The notes under the pieces: model-generated
What the model was told of the DNA's origin: nothing
The model's input: only the letters and a program-made list of their open reading frames with translations
Database searches by the model: none
NCBI GenBank assembly: GCA_963682055.1
Contig: OY821741.1
Location: 13,583,197-13,647,196 of the forward strand
Source of the DNA: Primula veris
Taxonomy: Eukaryota > Streptophyta > Magnoliopsida > Ericales > Primulaceae
DNA length: 64,000 bases
Reading direction: 5' to 3'
In this document: one piece after another, positions 11,217-22,826 of the stretch
Numbering within the stretch: the first letter of the stretch is position 1
Layout of the letters: each line of letters starts with the position of its first letter
Made by a program: the position numbers and the translations under genes

Positions 11217-11654
11217 GAGCATCCACAATAGTTTTGTTAACTTTTACATGTTAAATATTGACAATATATCATGTTAAATGACACATGTGTGTTTTAATTT
11301 TAAGTTTCACATTAATTTGTTAGTTTAACAAAGTTATCTATTTTTAATTAAAACAAATAATTTATTAATCATGTTTACCTTTCAAACTACATAATAGCTC
11401 TTCAATTTGGAAATCTATTAATTACGTGCTTAAAAAAGGAGGAAGACAAGTAGTGATAGGGTGGAATTAATGTTAATTTTGGTAGTGGGTCCATTTTATT
11501 TGCCACGTCATTAACTAAAGTTCTTGTTAAATTTAACAAGAAACTTAACAACTTTAAAGTTAACAAAATTTCAACATAACCAATGTGAGTGGAAAATATT
11601 ATATTTTAAAAAATTTATGTAACAAGTGAGTTAATATGTCTATTGTAGATGCTC
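11217..11654. mobile_element. Tourist-like MITE in the 5' LTR
   Basis: Terminal inverted repeats GAGCATCCACAATA (11217-11230) and TATTGTAGATGCTC (11641-11654) match at 13 of 14 positions. Both ends are flanked by TAA (11214-11216 and 11655-11657), the 3-bp target duplication of PIF/Harbinger (Tourist) elements. At 438 bp and without an ORF it is non-autonomous. The superfamily assignment follows from the TSD. Confidence 0.85.
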
Positions 11655-13172
11655 TAATACGTAATATTTTTGTTAAGTTATGATCAAGTATCAGTTGAAG
11701 TTGCAATATCAAATGTAACTTAAACTGGGGGACAAAAACTTAAAGATTAATATTCGGTCAAAGATATTATGGAAGGTCCAAAAACATGAAGAGCAAGTCT
11801 TGGTGATTCGAAGTAATCTCAGAAGATTAGAATAAATATATTCATGATATTTTCTTGTTGGAATAGAAGACTTTAAAGGAAAGAAAGCCTATTAGTCAAA
11901 GAAGCAAAGATAGAACAAGAAAATACTTCGTATTTGAGTTTGATTAGAATTCTTTGTTAGACTATAAATAAAGTAATTCAACTTTAATATTTGGTGTCTC
12001 AAGGAGAGCGAGACTCACAAAATTTTAAAGAGAGAAAATATCTTCTTGAGAGAATTCGTGACGGAATGTCATTAGATATTGAGAGAATTCGTGACGGGAT
12101 CTCAAGAAGCCCTCCTTTTAACTGATCAGATACTGGCAAACAAGTATTGTAATCCAGCCTAATGAAGGGTAAGGGTGATCATAGGAGGCTTCATGTTTTT
12201 ATCCTAATATAAATTATTGTATAAACTGATATATGCTTAAATGGTGATAATTTAATTGATGTTAATCTGATCTACAAAATGTCAATTTCTAAATAAATAA
12301 GTAAAATTGATCAATTTTTCCTTAAAAGAAGTAATTGTGTGCATTTTGTTCCAATACAGTTTCAAGTGTCAATTATAACTGAGATGCAACTCAAATGAAC
12401 ATGAAATTTATTTACTTGAAATTGGAAAAACTCATTGTTTTCTTGTGCAAAATGTTATGTACAATAGCGTTGAAGGCCAAAAAAATTATTGTGTAAAAAA
12501 CTTAAAGTTTCGTGGTTATAAAGTGTTGGATTGTATTAATAAGTATAACTGGATTTTGGTTCTTAAGTTTGAAAAGATTCGTCCTTGTTTAATATTATAT
12601 GTTCTTAAACTTTGTTTACTCACTTAAAAGATCAGTTACAATTGATTAAGCCCTTATGAACGAATGAAAATTTTGGTTAGTAAGGTATCTGAGGATATTG
12701 GTGAGGGAAAATATGATTTTGGTTGTTTGTTGAAAGAGATTATGGTTAAAGTTGTTCTAATGTAAGTGATTCTGATGAGAGTGTTGCATTCTATACTTTT
12801 CATATTTGTGACAAAAAGGGGAGTAGACTATGAGTTGTGAGAACGTGAGAATGAAATAGATGACTTATGAGCTTGACGTTGATTTGATCTTATATTTTAA
12901 TAGCTCTTAAATTGCTTTTGAGGACGATTGTTGATCTTTTTTCTCTAATTGTTTGTTTTGATGATTTGATTGTTTATATTTCTAATGTACGTAAAGTGTG
13001 GAATTGCCTTGTATATTTCCGAGATGTGATTTTCAGTGGTAGCTTTGATAAGCTATTTGTTTAAATGATTGATTTTGTTGTTTTATCTGTGTTGATAATC
13101 TTATGGGTGAGTTTGTTTTTAAAATATTTTACAAAACAATGTTTTGGCCAAAATAATGATAAAAGAAGAGAT

Positions 13173-13912
13173 TGTTAGGTCAGAAGTACAAGGTTCTTGA
13201 AACTTGTTTTTTTGTCACCATATTTTTGTTAATTTGTGATTAAATGTAGGTTGAATTTACAATACCAATTGTAATTGAAACAGGCAGACAGAAACTTGGA
13301 GATCAAGAATCGTTCAAATTGTAACGGCTCAACAAATATATTCTAAAATATCCAAAAACATGAAGAGCAAGTCTAAGCAATCTCATAATATTAGAATGAA
13401 GATATTCAAGATATTTCCTTGGTGGAATTGAAGACATGAAGGGAAAGGAAAACTCGTAGTCAAAGAAGCAAAGATAGAAAAAGGAAATACTTCTTATTTG
13501 AGTTTGATTAGAATTCTTTGTAAATCTATAAATAAATCCAATTACACTCTAATATTTTAGTGTCTGAAAGAGAGAGATAGAGAGACATACGAAATATTAG
13601 AGAAAGAGAAAATTTATTCTTGAGAGAATTCGTAATGGGAGTCATTACATATAGAGACGTGTTAGGTATGAGAAATAGTTTGACATGCAAATACTAGTGA
13701 CAGAGTCATTGACTATTTTAAAACTTGAGTCTGCTATTTTAAGCTTAAAAATATAAATAAAAACTCGGTGACTGCCTGGGAGACGAAAACGTAGTAAGCA
13801 CGTTAAACTTCGTAAACTAAAATCGTGTGTTATTTACTATAATATCATAACAAAACACAGTTGTAACTGAAACTCATAATTACACTCGGAACATTAGCCA
13901 AACATAACTTCA
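13173..13912 (+). repeat. 3' LTR of the 11111-13912 element
   Basis: A 740-bp LTR, TGTTAGGTC to CTTCA. It has a TATA-like CTATAAATAAA near 13524 and ends with an ACAGTTGTAACTG motif. A close relative lies at 56887-57704, where the flanking sequence is also the same. Confidence 0.8.
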
Positions 13913-14255
13913 TTTTATTTTTTTACTTTGAGACTATGCCGTTCACACTAACGACAGGGAGGTGAGGCCTGGAGTGTGAAGTGGATAAAGGAAAATTCCT
14001 AACAAGTTGTGTAGTGATTCGAGATCCCTGTTCACTAGACGGATAAGGTGAAGGGTAATTTGTCGGACGAAATCGTAATAATTTCTTTTAATAAAAAATA
14101 AGGAACATATCACCTTGCGGGAGTGTCAGTTGGAGGATGCAGTGGGTCTTATCGTATCTCTTTTCTTTTTTGATAATAATTACCACATTAGAGGTAGGAG
14201 TGATCGAACTTGACTTGAACAAATTATACTAACACCCAACCAGTTGTGCAACCCT
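13913..14255 (-). repeat. COQ2-cluster repeat, intron 6 type
   Basis: A repeat beginning ACTTTGAGACTATGCCG that recurs at 57705-58030 and, split by a solo LTR, at 37160-37430 plus 38109-38180. The last copy lies in intron 6 of the intact COQ2-type gene, so this stretch is probably duplicated intron rather than a transposon. No coding signal is seen. Confidence 0.6.
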
Positions 14256-15156
14256 CATTGCGTGTTTTTGTTATTTGGGTGTTTCTTTACATATTTCTGT
14301 TAAATCTTTATTATTTTTTTCCTACTGTTTGTTAACCTTTAAAACAACTAACATAACAGATCGACTTTAGGCTTAATTGACTCCAGGGATTGCACTAGAG
14401 GACTTAAATCTATTATAAATGCAAATATATTATGTCCAATATGCTGATGTGTACTCTACACCTAGTTGAAAGCATACTTATCAGGAAACTTATTTCCCCT
14501 TTTGAAAACTCTGTCTTCTCATTCATGTTCTTGCGCCCCGCTTCTCTTTTCCCGATTCCTAATGTCAAACGACTCTGACCTGTTAATTTTAGAACTTTTT
14601 TCTTCTTCAAGTTTTACATGTTCACTTCTCGTTTCGTTCTCCCTTCCATTTACTTTCTTGACAAATATGGTTGAAAGCACAACAAGTCATGGGAGCTGGA
14701 ACTTAAAGAAGCGAATCACTCAATCCATAACGACACGGAAAGTATGATTTGACTATTTCCTTCTAAACTTTATCATTACTAATATTTAAACTCTTCCTTA
14801 AGTTTCTCTTTCTCTGCAAAGTAATTGATTTGTTCAGTCTAGAACAATTTTACAATTGTTTTTCTATGACTGAGCGACAAAACCTGCAGTTGTTCAATCC
14901 TGGAAGTAAAATAGCCGGGCACAAAAGTAGCTGAAGGAAGAGAAAACCGAATCCTTGGAGTAGTGTGACCTCTCCAGAAGCAATTGGTCGCTGCTTACTG
15001 CATTACACCTGCGCGTTACATAGCACAATAAAAATAGTTATTATTAAACAACTAAATTCCGTATACAAAATTTGTCAAAACAAAAGCGTTGTCCTTATTA
15101 GCGGTCTAACCATTAGAAATGAGAATTTGATTATTTGTACCTCCAGATGTTCAAAC
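14256..15156 (-). pseudogene. Broken COQ2-type segment with exon 4, copy A
   Basis: The stretch 14330-15156 matches 61290-62070 and 47700-48250. It contains exon 4 of the prenyltransferase at 14884-15008 (125 bp, same length and splice borders as in the intact gene). Here exon 4 reads V, stop, [18 protein letters not shown], so its second codon is a nonsense codon. Flanking intron text matches the other copies. The long frames at 14413-14747 are chance openings. The downstream intron is interrupted by the Copia element at 15157. Confidence 0.8.
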
Positions 15157-15198
15157 TGTTGGTTTCCGTGTACGAAATAACAATTAACAATAAATAAA

Positions 15199-16285
15199 GG
15201 GGCAATTAATAAAAACATACCCTAGCTCTATTATATTACCAAAAACATACCCCCAAAACTTAAATTACAAAAAGCATACCTATATATACTTATTATTTCT
15301 CTAATTCTAATCAAACCATAATCTAACCTCTCTCTCTCTAACCGCAACTCTCTCTCTAATCGTACATCTCTCTCTCTAACACACGATAATCGCACCTCTT
15401 TCTAACACATGCTAATCACCTATCTCTCTCTCTCAAAATGACTAAAAACTCACAAAATATTCATATGCTAATTATAAAATGTCATACCCTAATTTTAAAA
15501 TGGCATACCCTAAATGTTCTGAATCACAATCAAATATCTAAAAAAGAGTTCATACCCTAATTTCAAAATTTCATACCCTAATTTCAAAACTTCATACCCT
15601 AATTTTAAAACTTCATACCCTAATTTCAAAACTTCATACCATAATTTTAAAACTACATACCCTAATTTCAAAACTTCATACGCTAATTTTAAATTTTCAT
15701 ACCCTACATATGAATTTCTCTCAATATTATACATATGGATTCTCCTCTTTCAACTTTAAACCCACAACTTTTACAATAGTCTCAAACCTCAATAAATAGA
15801 AAACAATCTCACCAATTTCATATATTTTTCATATATTACGGGATAAAAAACAATCTCACCAATTTCATATATTTTTCATATATTACGGGGTATCAACCAG
15901 TGTAATATTTGTGTATTACGTATGTATATATATATATATATATATATGTATTTATATGTATATGTATATGGATGTTTATATAATTTAGATGGTGTTCGTT
16001 AGTTAGTGGCGGGTTTCGTGGTGGAGGAGGGGAGAGAGATAGAGTGTGATATAAAAGAAAGATACAAACAACAATGGAGGAGAGATAGACTAAGATCAGA
16101 GAGATGTAAAGAAGAATTGTTGAGAGATAGAAGAATGAAGAAGAGAGATAGAGAGTAAATGAGAGATAGAGAAAGAAGAGAATAAACATAATTAAATTTG
16201 TTTGGTATGTTTTTGATAGTTAAAGTTGTATGGGTATGTTTTTGGTAATTTAGTTTCAAAAGTAGTATGTTTTGTTAATTTATCC
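15199..16285. mobile_element. Non-autonomous Mutator-like element, copy 1
   Basis: This 1087-bp insertion is flanked by a 9-bp duplication, ATAAATAAA (15190-15198 and 16286-16294), the hallmark of Mutator-like elements. The uninterrupted LTR at 22827-24220 shows the empty site. Ends are GGGGCAATTAATAAAAACAT and the complement of GGATAAATTAACAAAACAT. The interior has TC-rich tracts, a (TA)n run near 15926 and a 21-bp minisatellite at 15540-15710. There is no transposase. An inverted relative lies at 53589-54691. Confidence 0.88.
15540..15710 (-). repeat. 21-bp minisatellite inside the Mutator-like element
   Basis: Eight or so units of 21 bp, on the minus strand TTAGGGTATGAAGTTTTGAAA with AAAA/GAAA variants. 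Because 21 is a multiple of three, one frame stays open and reads repeated LGYEVLK. The same array lies at 54160-54350 on the plus strand. The TTAGGG at each unit start is part of a 21-bp unit, not a telomere repeat. Confidence 0.85.
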
Positions 16286-17632
16286 ATAAATAAATGACTA
16301 AACAAAAATAAGCAAAACCAATGTAATCTTTATTAATTTCGAATTTGGAATAGAAATTAATGATTACAACATGTAGGTACTGAATAATAAATAAAGCAAA
16401 CCTTATTAGAGTATTATTAATTAATAATCTGATGTACTGAATTGCAATAAATAGAAACTGCCGGACTAGAAAGTATAAACTTAACAGCCGGACTGTTCTG
16501 ATTGAAATTGAAATTACAGGACTGAATTGAAACTAGTCTAATTACAGAATTAAATTACAGAATAGAAATTACAGCAAAAAAACAGAACTTTAAACTAATT
16601 TCAGAAAGGTACAAACAGAATAGAAAAGCTACAGCTAAGTACTGGAAATTAAAATACTGAATTAAAAAACTACATAAAAGTAAATTGCTGAAATTAAATA
16701 ACAGAATTGAAAATGGACATAAATGAAAATTAAAATAAGACGATGCTACTGTTAACAGTATGCACTTAACCGATATTCGCCCAACCACCTTGATGTTTCT
16801 GGTTGCGTTGGCGCTTCGATCCCAAGGTACAACGTCTCTCGGATGACTCGTCGGAAACTGGTGACGAGTCAAGGTCGAGCTGTTGGTGGGTGGTTCTCTC
16901 TGACTAAAAATGTAATGCTTATTTTTGAGAGATGATATATGCTGATGTGTTTTATTTCAGAATGTTCTATTTGACATGTGGTAGGTCTGCCTATTTATAG
17001 GCTTGCTGAGTATCTCAGCCATTAAAGTCACTTTACTACTGTCAGTTTTTCGAAATTCGAAACTGCAGTATTAACTTTGCAATGAATTCATATTTATTGC
17101 AACAGTTACACTTTTGCTGGAAGATTTTCCCGAACAGGTATGCTTTCCCCGAACAGGCACGCTTTTTCCGAACAGGCGCACTTTTCCCGTCGAGCTGAAA
17201 CCCGAACAGGTGCACTTTTCCCGTCGAGCTGAAAACCCGACGAGCAAGCGAATGTGTGGTGTGGTACACAATACACACATGTGTATGTGGACACACTACT
17301 TAATATCCACATGGGATGCATTAGTATATATATTGTAAAAATAACTCTTCATTTTTCAATATGGGACAAATCCTAATGAGTTATCCTCATTAAACCCATT
17401 TTCCAGCATTAAGAGTTTTCCTCTTTCTCAACCCCAATCTTTGATGCCAATTTCCATTCACTCTCATTCTCCGAATAGGTCATGCGACATACCGTTACGA
17501 ACCTTGTCATACCATCTTCGCAACCGTCTTGAGTATGGTGTCAAAAGACAACGGCTATCACTAGGAATCTTGACTCAAAGATGGTCTTGTGACCATTCGG
17601 AAACTACCATGTTAAACATGGTTTTTCCAACA

Positions 17633-18419
17633 ATCCCCCACATGAATGCAATTGGCTTAAAAGCCCATGTCCTAAAATGCAAACAAGAGAACCGTAAAAG
17701 TTCACTGCCTAAGGTCAGGTAGCGTGCGCCTTGAACCTGCCATAGCGGAGTACCACCCAGAAAACTGCTATTAGGTAGCTGTAAAGCTTTGAACCATCAA
17801 GTTTTGTGTATCCCAAAATGGCACCCGCACAGTGCCCTCTCTACCCATGTACTAGGCCTTTTAGTTGTTGTCCATATTTGGCCTGTACTGTCTTGGCAAC
17901 TTCAACTGAGTGCTCTAGTGAATTAGCCCAACCTCATCACATGGTACCGGACTTACACACTCGTTATAGGTGTTCCAAGTCGAAAGTGTCCTGACTCACT
18001 TTACTCGACCGTCGAGTTACTTGGATCATTAAGAGCCTCAAGCTCACCCTTACAATGGTACAGGTCTATCACTCTGTCATCGCGAAAATGGGCTGGGAAC
18101 TCCATGTTCCCGAGTGCTTTGTTCGGTTACCCCCACAGTTCAGTTTCGCTTTGAACCTATCAGGAAAGATTCTGTTTAGGTTGGTTTGCCTATGGGGGGG
18201 CCACCAATTTAATGGGCTTTAATCCCATTCTATTCGATGACGTCTCGACTCCCACTTGAGTCAAGCCTTTTGTTAATGGATCCGCTATGTGTTCCTTTTA
18301 TCTCAAAAAATCTAAGGATACCACACCGTTGGATAACAATTCCCTTACGGATTTATGTCTCCGACGTATATGTCGAGACTTTCCATTATACATATGATCC
18401 TGAGCCCACGCAATAGCTG
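17633..18419 (-). pseudogene. End of Copia RNase H and 3' untranslated region
   Basis: Past the stop that ends the 18421-19659 frame, the same minus-strand frame continues with MYNGKSRHIRRRHKS and ADPLTKGL, the conserved end of Copia RNase H, down to about 18220. The stop therefore truncates the natural protein by about 60 codons. From 18220 to 17633 lies the 3' untranslated region with no gene. Confidence 0.8.
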
Positions 18420-18420
18420 A

Positions 18421-19659
18421 TTAACTATCACAATGCATGCTTATTGCGGGAACAGGTTTTGGCCACATTGGAATTCCTTCCAATAGACTTCTCAGCCAGT
18501 CTGCCTCTTCGGTTGCTAAGTCTAACGCTATGAATTTAGATTCCATAGTTGACCTTGAAATACACGTTTGTTTGGAGGATCTCCAAGACACAGCAGCTCC
18601 TCCCATTATAAACACATATCCACTCGTGGACCTTGTGCTATTGGATTCTGATATCCAGTTGGCATCTGAATACCCTTCCAGTACCGCTGGATATCTGGTA
18701 TAGTGTAGTCTGTAATCGGCTAAAAACCTCATATATCTGAGAAGTTTCATTATGGCCTTCCAGTGTTCCTCATTCGGATTGCTGGTGTACCAGCTCAGTC
18801 TACTCACTGAGTTTGCTATGTCTGGTCTAGTGCAATTCATTATATACATGAGACTGCCTATGACTCGAGAGAACTCCAATTGATTCACACTCTTACCGAA
18901 ATTCTTTTTCAGGTTACAGTTGAGCTCAATTGGGGTTCTAGACATCGCTTTACTGCCTTTGTCAAACTTGTCTAATACTTGTTTAACATAGTGACTTTGG
19001 GACAAGGCATATCCTTCTGATGTTTTGGTAATCTTCATACCAAGTATTACATCAGCTATACCCAGATCCTTCATATCGAAGTGTTGTGACAACATTTTAT
19101 TTGTGGAGCTGATTCTATCATTACTCCCAATTATAATCATGTCATCCACATAGAGATAGACTACCACACAGTCTCTTCCACTTCCTTTAGAGTAGACACA
19201 TTTATCACACTCATTAATGTGAAAACCGTTTGATAGCATAATTCTATCAAATTTCCCGTGCCATTGCTTTGGCGCTTGTTTGAGTCCATACAGGGACTTT
19301 ACAAGTTTGCACACTTGGCGCTCTTTACCAGGAACTACAAACCCTTCCGGTTGTTCCATGTAAATCTCTTCTTCCAGTTCTCCATTTAGGAATGCCTTCT
19401 TTACATCCATTTGATGTATTTCCATATCAAACAAAGCTGAGAGAGCAATGACGATTCGGATTGACGTTTTCCTGGAGACAGGAGCATACGTGTCAAAATA
19501 ATCGACACCTTCTGTTTGCCTGAAGCCTTTTACTACAAGTCTCGCCTTGTATTTTTCAATCGTGCCATCAACCCTTAACTTCCTCTTGAAGATCCACTTG
19601 TGACCTAGGGGCTTACATCCTTTCGGAAGATCCACTAGTTCCCAAGTGTGGTTTTGCAT
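18421..19659 (-). pseudogene. Copia reverse transcriptase and RNase H
   Basis: A 412-codon frame. RT blocks are [44 protein letters not shown] and the catalytic [13 protein letters not shown] (about residues 166-178). RNase H has [12 protein letters not shown] and [17 protein letters not shown]. The first methionine follows a stop that breaks a frame shared with 19666-21591. In intact elements the two form one polyprotein, so this is the 3' half of a split pol. Confidence 0.93.
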
Positions 19660-19665
19660 GATTGA

Positions 19666-21375
19666 TTAAATCTCATTTTGAATAGCTTCTTCCCAATATT
19701 GGGAATCCAGTGTTGACATAGCTTGTTTATATGTCACCGGTTCACCTTCAACCATGAAGGTTAGGAAATCAGGTCCAAAGGAAGTTTCCTTCCTTGCCCT
19801 TTTGCTGCGTCGAGGCTCTTCCTCTTCCTCTTCCTCTTCCTCTGTCGGTTCACTTGCCCCCACATTTTCTTCACTGTTCAACTTTTGAGTTGGTACAGAT
19901 GTAGGTAATTTACGGGGAAAGATATCCTCAAAGAAAGAGGCCTCTCGGCTTTCCATATACGTATCTACGTGCATATCGGGATTGTCCGACTTGTGTACGA
20001 GAAACCGATATGCACTACTATTATGTACATATCCGATGAACACACAGTCCACCGTTTTAGGACCAATTCTCATCCTCTTAGGAGTGGGAACTAGGTCCTT
20101 CGCGAGACAACCCCAAACCCATGGGTTCTTATAACTGGGTTGATGACCTTTCCATAATTCATATGGAGCCTTTTCTCGCTTCTTATGTGGTAACTTGTTT
20201 AAAACATAGTTTGCGGAAAGTATTGCTTCCCCCCACATGTTCTGGGGTAATCCAGAACTGATTAGCATAGCATTCATCATTTTCTTTAGCGTTCTATTTT
20301 TACGCTCAGCAACCCCATTTTGCTCGGGAGTGTATGGGGCCGTGGCTTGATGTATAATGCCGCTTTCAGCGCATATCTGCTCAAACGGTGATTCAAATTC
20401 ACCGCCTCTATCACTTCTCAATGTTTTAATTTTTCTATTGAGTTGATTTTCAACTTCGGTTTTATAAAGAGCGAATTTCTCTACTGCTTCGTCTTTACTT
20501 CTCATTAAGTAAACATAACAGTATCTAGTACAATCATCTATAAAGGTGATAAAGTACTTTTTCCCTTCTCGTGTTTGTATAAACTTTAAGTCACATACAT
20601 TCGTGTGTATTAGACCGAGAGGTTCACTTTCTCGTTCAACATGTTGAAACGATGATTTCGTTAATTTTTCCTCTACACAAATCTCACATTTGTGTTGCTT
20701 ATTAAAAATGAAATTTGGTATTAGTTTTAGTGATATTAATTTCTTTAAAGAATTATAATTCATGTGACCTAATCTACCATGCCACAAATGAAATGACTCA
20801 AATAAATAATCAAAATTAGAATTTTTATTGGCCTCTTGGGCAATAGTCATTACATTGCTAGTGCTAGCCTCAGCTTTAGCACCTTTATTGGGAGCAAGTG
20901 TCCCTACGTTTAACTTAAACATGCCGTTGGTCATATAGCCACGGCCTACATAGACACCATTTTTGGTGATTACAATTTTATCGGATTCTAAAACTAGCTT
21001 GAACCCGTTCTTCACCATCACTGATCCGGATACCAGATTCTTACGGATATCCGGAACATGGAGCACATTTGTCAACCTCGCCTCTTTTCCCGATGTCATC
21101 TTCATCACCACCATTCCTTTTCCTTCCACCTTGGAAGTAGCAGAATTCCCCATGAAGCAGCTTTCTCCCTCTACTGTCTCGTAGGTCTTAAACATCCACC
21201 TTGTTGAGCAGATGTGGCTCGTGGCACCGGTATCCACGCACCACTCTTTGGGTTTGCTCCCCACGAGATTCACCTCAGAGACCACAGCAGTAAAGTGGTC
21301 ATCATCTCGTCCTCCCTCGGCCAGATGTGCCTGTGCTGGAGCTTTCCTCTTCCCTTTGCCCTTGAAGTTTCTTGG

Positions 21376-21406
<31 letters not shown>

Positions 21407-21591
21407 CTTGGGCTTAACAGCGCCTTTATTGTCATAACAGTCTGCGGCACAATGGCCGGTCCTATTACACACAAAGCAGGTTCCCGCATATTTCTTTGCG
21501 ACAACAGCACTGCCTCCGTTGTTAAAACGTTTTCGTTTGACATTGGAGCTTTCGACCACATTAGCCTTTTCCATCGGGATGTTAGCACCAC
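19666..21591 (-). pseudogene. Copia protease and integrase polyprotein
   Basis: A 641-codon frame. Its first part overlaps the end of gag in another phase. The aspartic protease motif is EWCVDTGATSH. The pre-integrase zinc finger shows LWHGRLGHMN and CEICVEEK. The integrase core carries IDDCTRYCYVY, LRSDRGGEFES and PEQNGVAERKNRTL, giving the D, D and E residues. An acidic run and KETSFGPDF lead into RT. It ends at TAA 19666-19668 just before RT. The chain looks intact apart from that stop. Confidence 0.93.
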
Positions 21592-22511
21592 CGACTCTCC
21601 TCATGGAGCGACGGTTTTTCACCTCGATATTGAGCTTCTCAATGAGCCCCTCCAGCCTCATTTCATTCTGCTTGTGCTTCAGGTAGTTTTGAAAGTCTTT
21701 CCAAGCGGTGGCAATTTCTCAATCATGAGTGCCACCTGGAAAGGCTTATCAATCACTAGCCCCTCAGCCTCAAGGCGATGGTAAATGAGTTGGAGCTCCT
21801 CAACTTGCTCCATGACACCCCTGCTGTCAGTCATACGGTACTCATAAAAGTCTGTGACAACAAATCTCTTTGTCCCAGCGCTATTCACTTTGTACTTGTT
21901 TCGAGAGTCTCCCATAGCTCCTTTGCATTAGCTTTGGGCTCGAAAACACTGAACAACGTGTCATCTAGAGCACACAGGATATAGTTCTTGCATAGGTAGT
22001 CGGCATGTCTCCATGCCTCTACCGCAGAGAACGACTGCTCGTCCAGATCGTCCTCGCTTATGACGGGAGCAGTCTCCTTAAGAAACCTGGTCAGATTCAG
22101 GGTCATAAGTTAAAACAGCATCTTTTGCTGCCAGCGTTTAAAGTTGTCTCCCCTGAATTTTTCCGATTTCTCCAGATGAGATGTCGGCAAAGTAGGCACA
22201 GCCGAATACATCAGTGCCTTGCCCTTGGCCGCAGCCTTGGCTCTTGTCGCAGCCTTAGCTGCGGCCTTAGCTGTGGCCGCTGCTTCGGCCGCAGCCTCAG
22301 CTTTGGCCGTAGCATCTGCCATGGCTGTAGCCGCGGCGGCCGTAGCCGCTACAGCTACGTCATTAGCGATAGCCCCCACAATCGCATTTCCCCCAGTGTT
22401 ATGGACATCTCCACCAACCACTGGGTCATGCTCACTTCCGATAGGCAACTGAATAGGCGACGTGTTTGTCATCTGAAACGACAACACAAAACGTATGAGA
22501 TACGTGTACAA
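21302..22511 (-). pseudogene. Copia gag, broken, with Ala-rich start and zinc knuckle
   Basis: Gag pieces lie in three phases. 22110-22511 starts MTNTSPIQLP, has an unusual alanine run of about 50 residues, then KFRGDNFKRWQQKMLF, where a stop replaces the next residue. 21885-22106 continues (AWRHADYLCKNYIL). 21679-21915 and 21302-21661 carry the rest, ending in the CX2CX4HX4C knuckle CFVCNRTGHCAADC. At least one nonsense change and two frameshifts are present. A proline run is encoded by a 28-base G tract. Confidence 0.88.
21379..21406 (+). repeat. G28 homopolymer
   Basis: Twenty-eight consecutive G on the plus strand, equal to a C run in gag that encodes polyproline. Runs of this length are unstable in replication and in sequencing, so its exact length, and the gag frame around it, should not be trusted. 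Confidence 0.9.
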
Positions 22512-22826
22512 TAAATTCTATAAACAAACACCAAAACCGATATTTGGGTTTGTAAAAGAATTATCAAACAAATAATAAAATTAAACTATTTTATCCTTTT
22601 GAATATCAATACGGTTGATATTAAAAGGATTAAACGATTCTTATTGAATACTAATACAGTTGGTATCAACAAGATTCAAAAATAAAAATTAAAACTGTTT
22701 GGAATTTTTCTTTGTAATTCAATTTCTAATATAATTTAGAATTGAAAACAAAAAAGCATTATTCCTTTTAAACAACATAATTGTATTAATTAATACACGA
22801 AAGAAACAACAGGTATCGGTTAAGAT

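Larger units (their letters stand above)
11111..13912 (+). mobile_element. Internally deleted Copia (Sirevirus-like) element
   Basis: Two related LTRs beginning TGTTAGGTC start at 11111 and 13173. The second ends CATAACTTCA at 13912. Between them lies non-coding 3' internal sequence (about 12220-13172) that resembles, in reverse, 28860-29120 of the minus-strand element at 27667-33369. A run AAAAGAAGAGAT (13161-13172) is the polypurine tract. No gag or pol remains. The 5' LTR lacks its 3' end and carries a MITE. Confidence 0.75.
15157..17632 (-). repeat. 3' LTR of the 15157-24220 Copia element, interrupted
   Basis: Pairs with 22827-24220. Without the inserted element at 15199-16285 it is close to 1.39 kb. 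It contains a cluster of CCCGAACAGG and CCCGTCGAGCTGAAA repeats at about 17133-17245 that is also in the other LTR. The reading frames in this region are repeats of that array and not genes. The GTGGGGGAT complement next to 17633 is the polypurine tract. Confidence 0.92.

Noticed and set aside
14413..14747. Overlapping frames of 65 and 93 codons as genes, with a similar frame at 61483-61668
   Set aside because: They lie in duplicated COQ2 intron and are not kept in the other copies.
15893..16259. Minus-strand frames rich in Ser, Leu and Tyr
   Set aside because: They are translations of TC-rich and TA-rich simple sequence inside the Mutator-like element.
17042..17338. Cys-rich frames, also at 23632-23900, as small secreted proteins
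   Set aside because: They are readings of the GAACAGG/CGTCGAGCTG repeats in both LTRs of one element.
21212..21784. 190-codon plus-strand frame as a gene
   Set aside because: It is antisense to gag and protease of the Copia element and includes the G28 run as polyglycine. No family motif.
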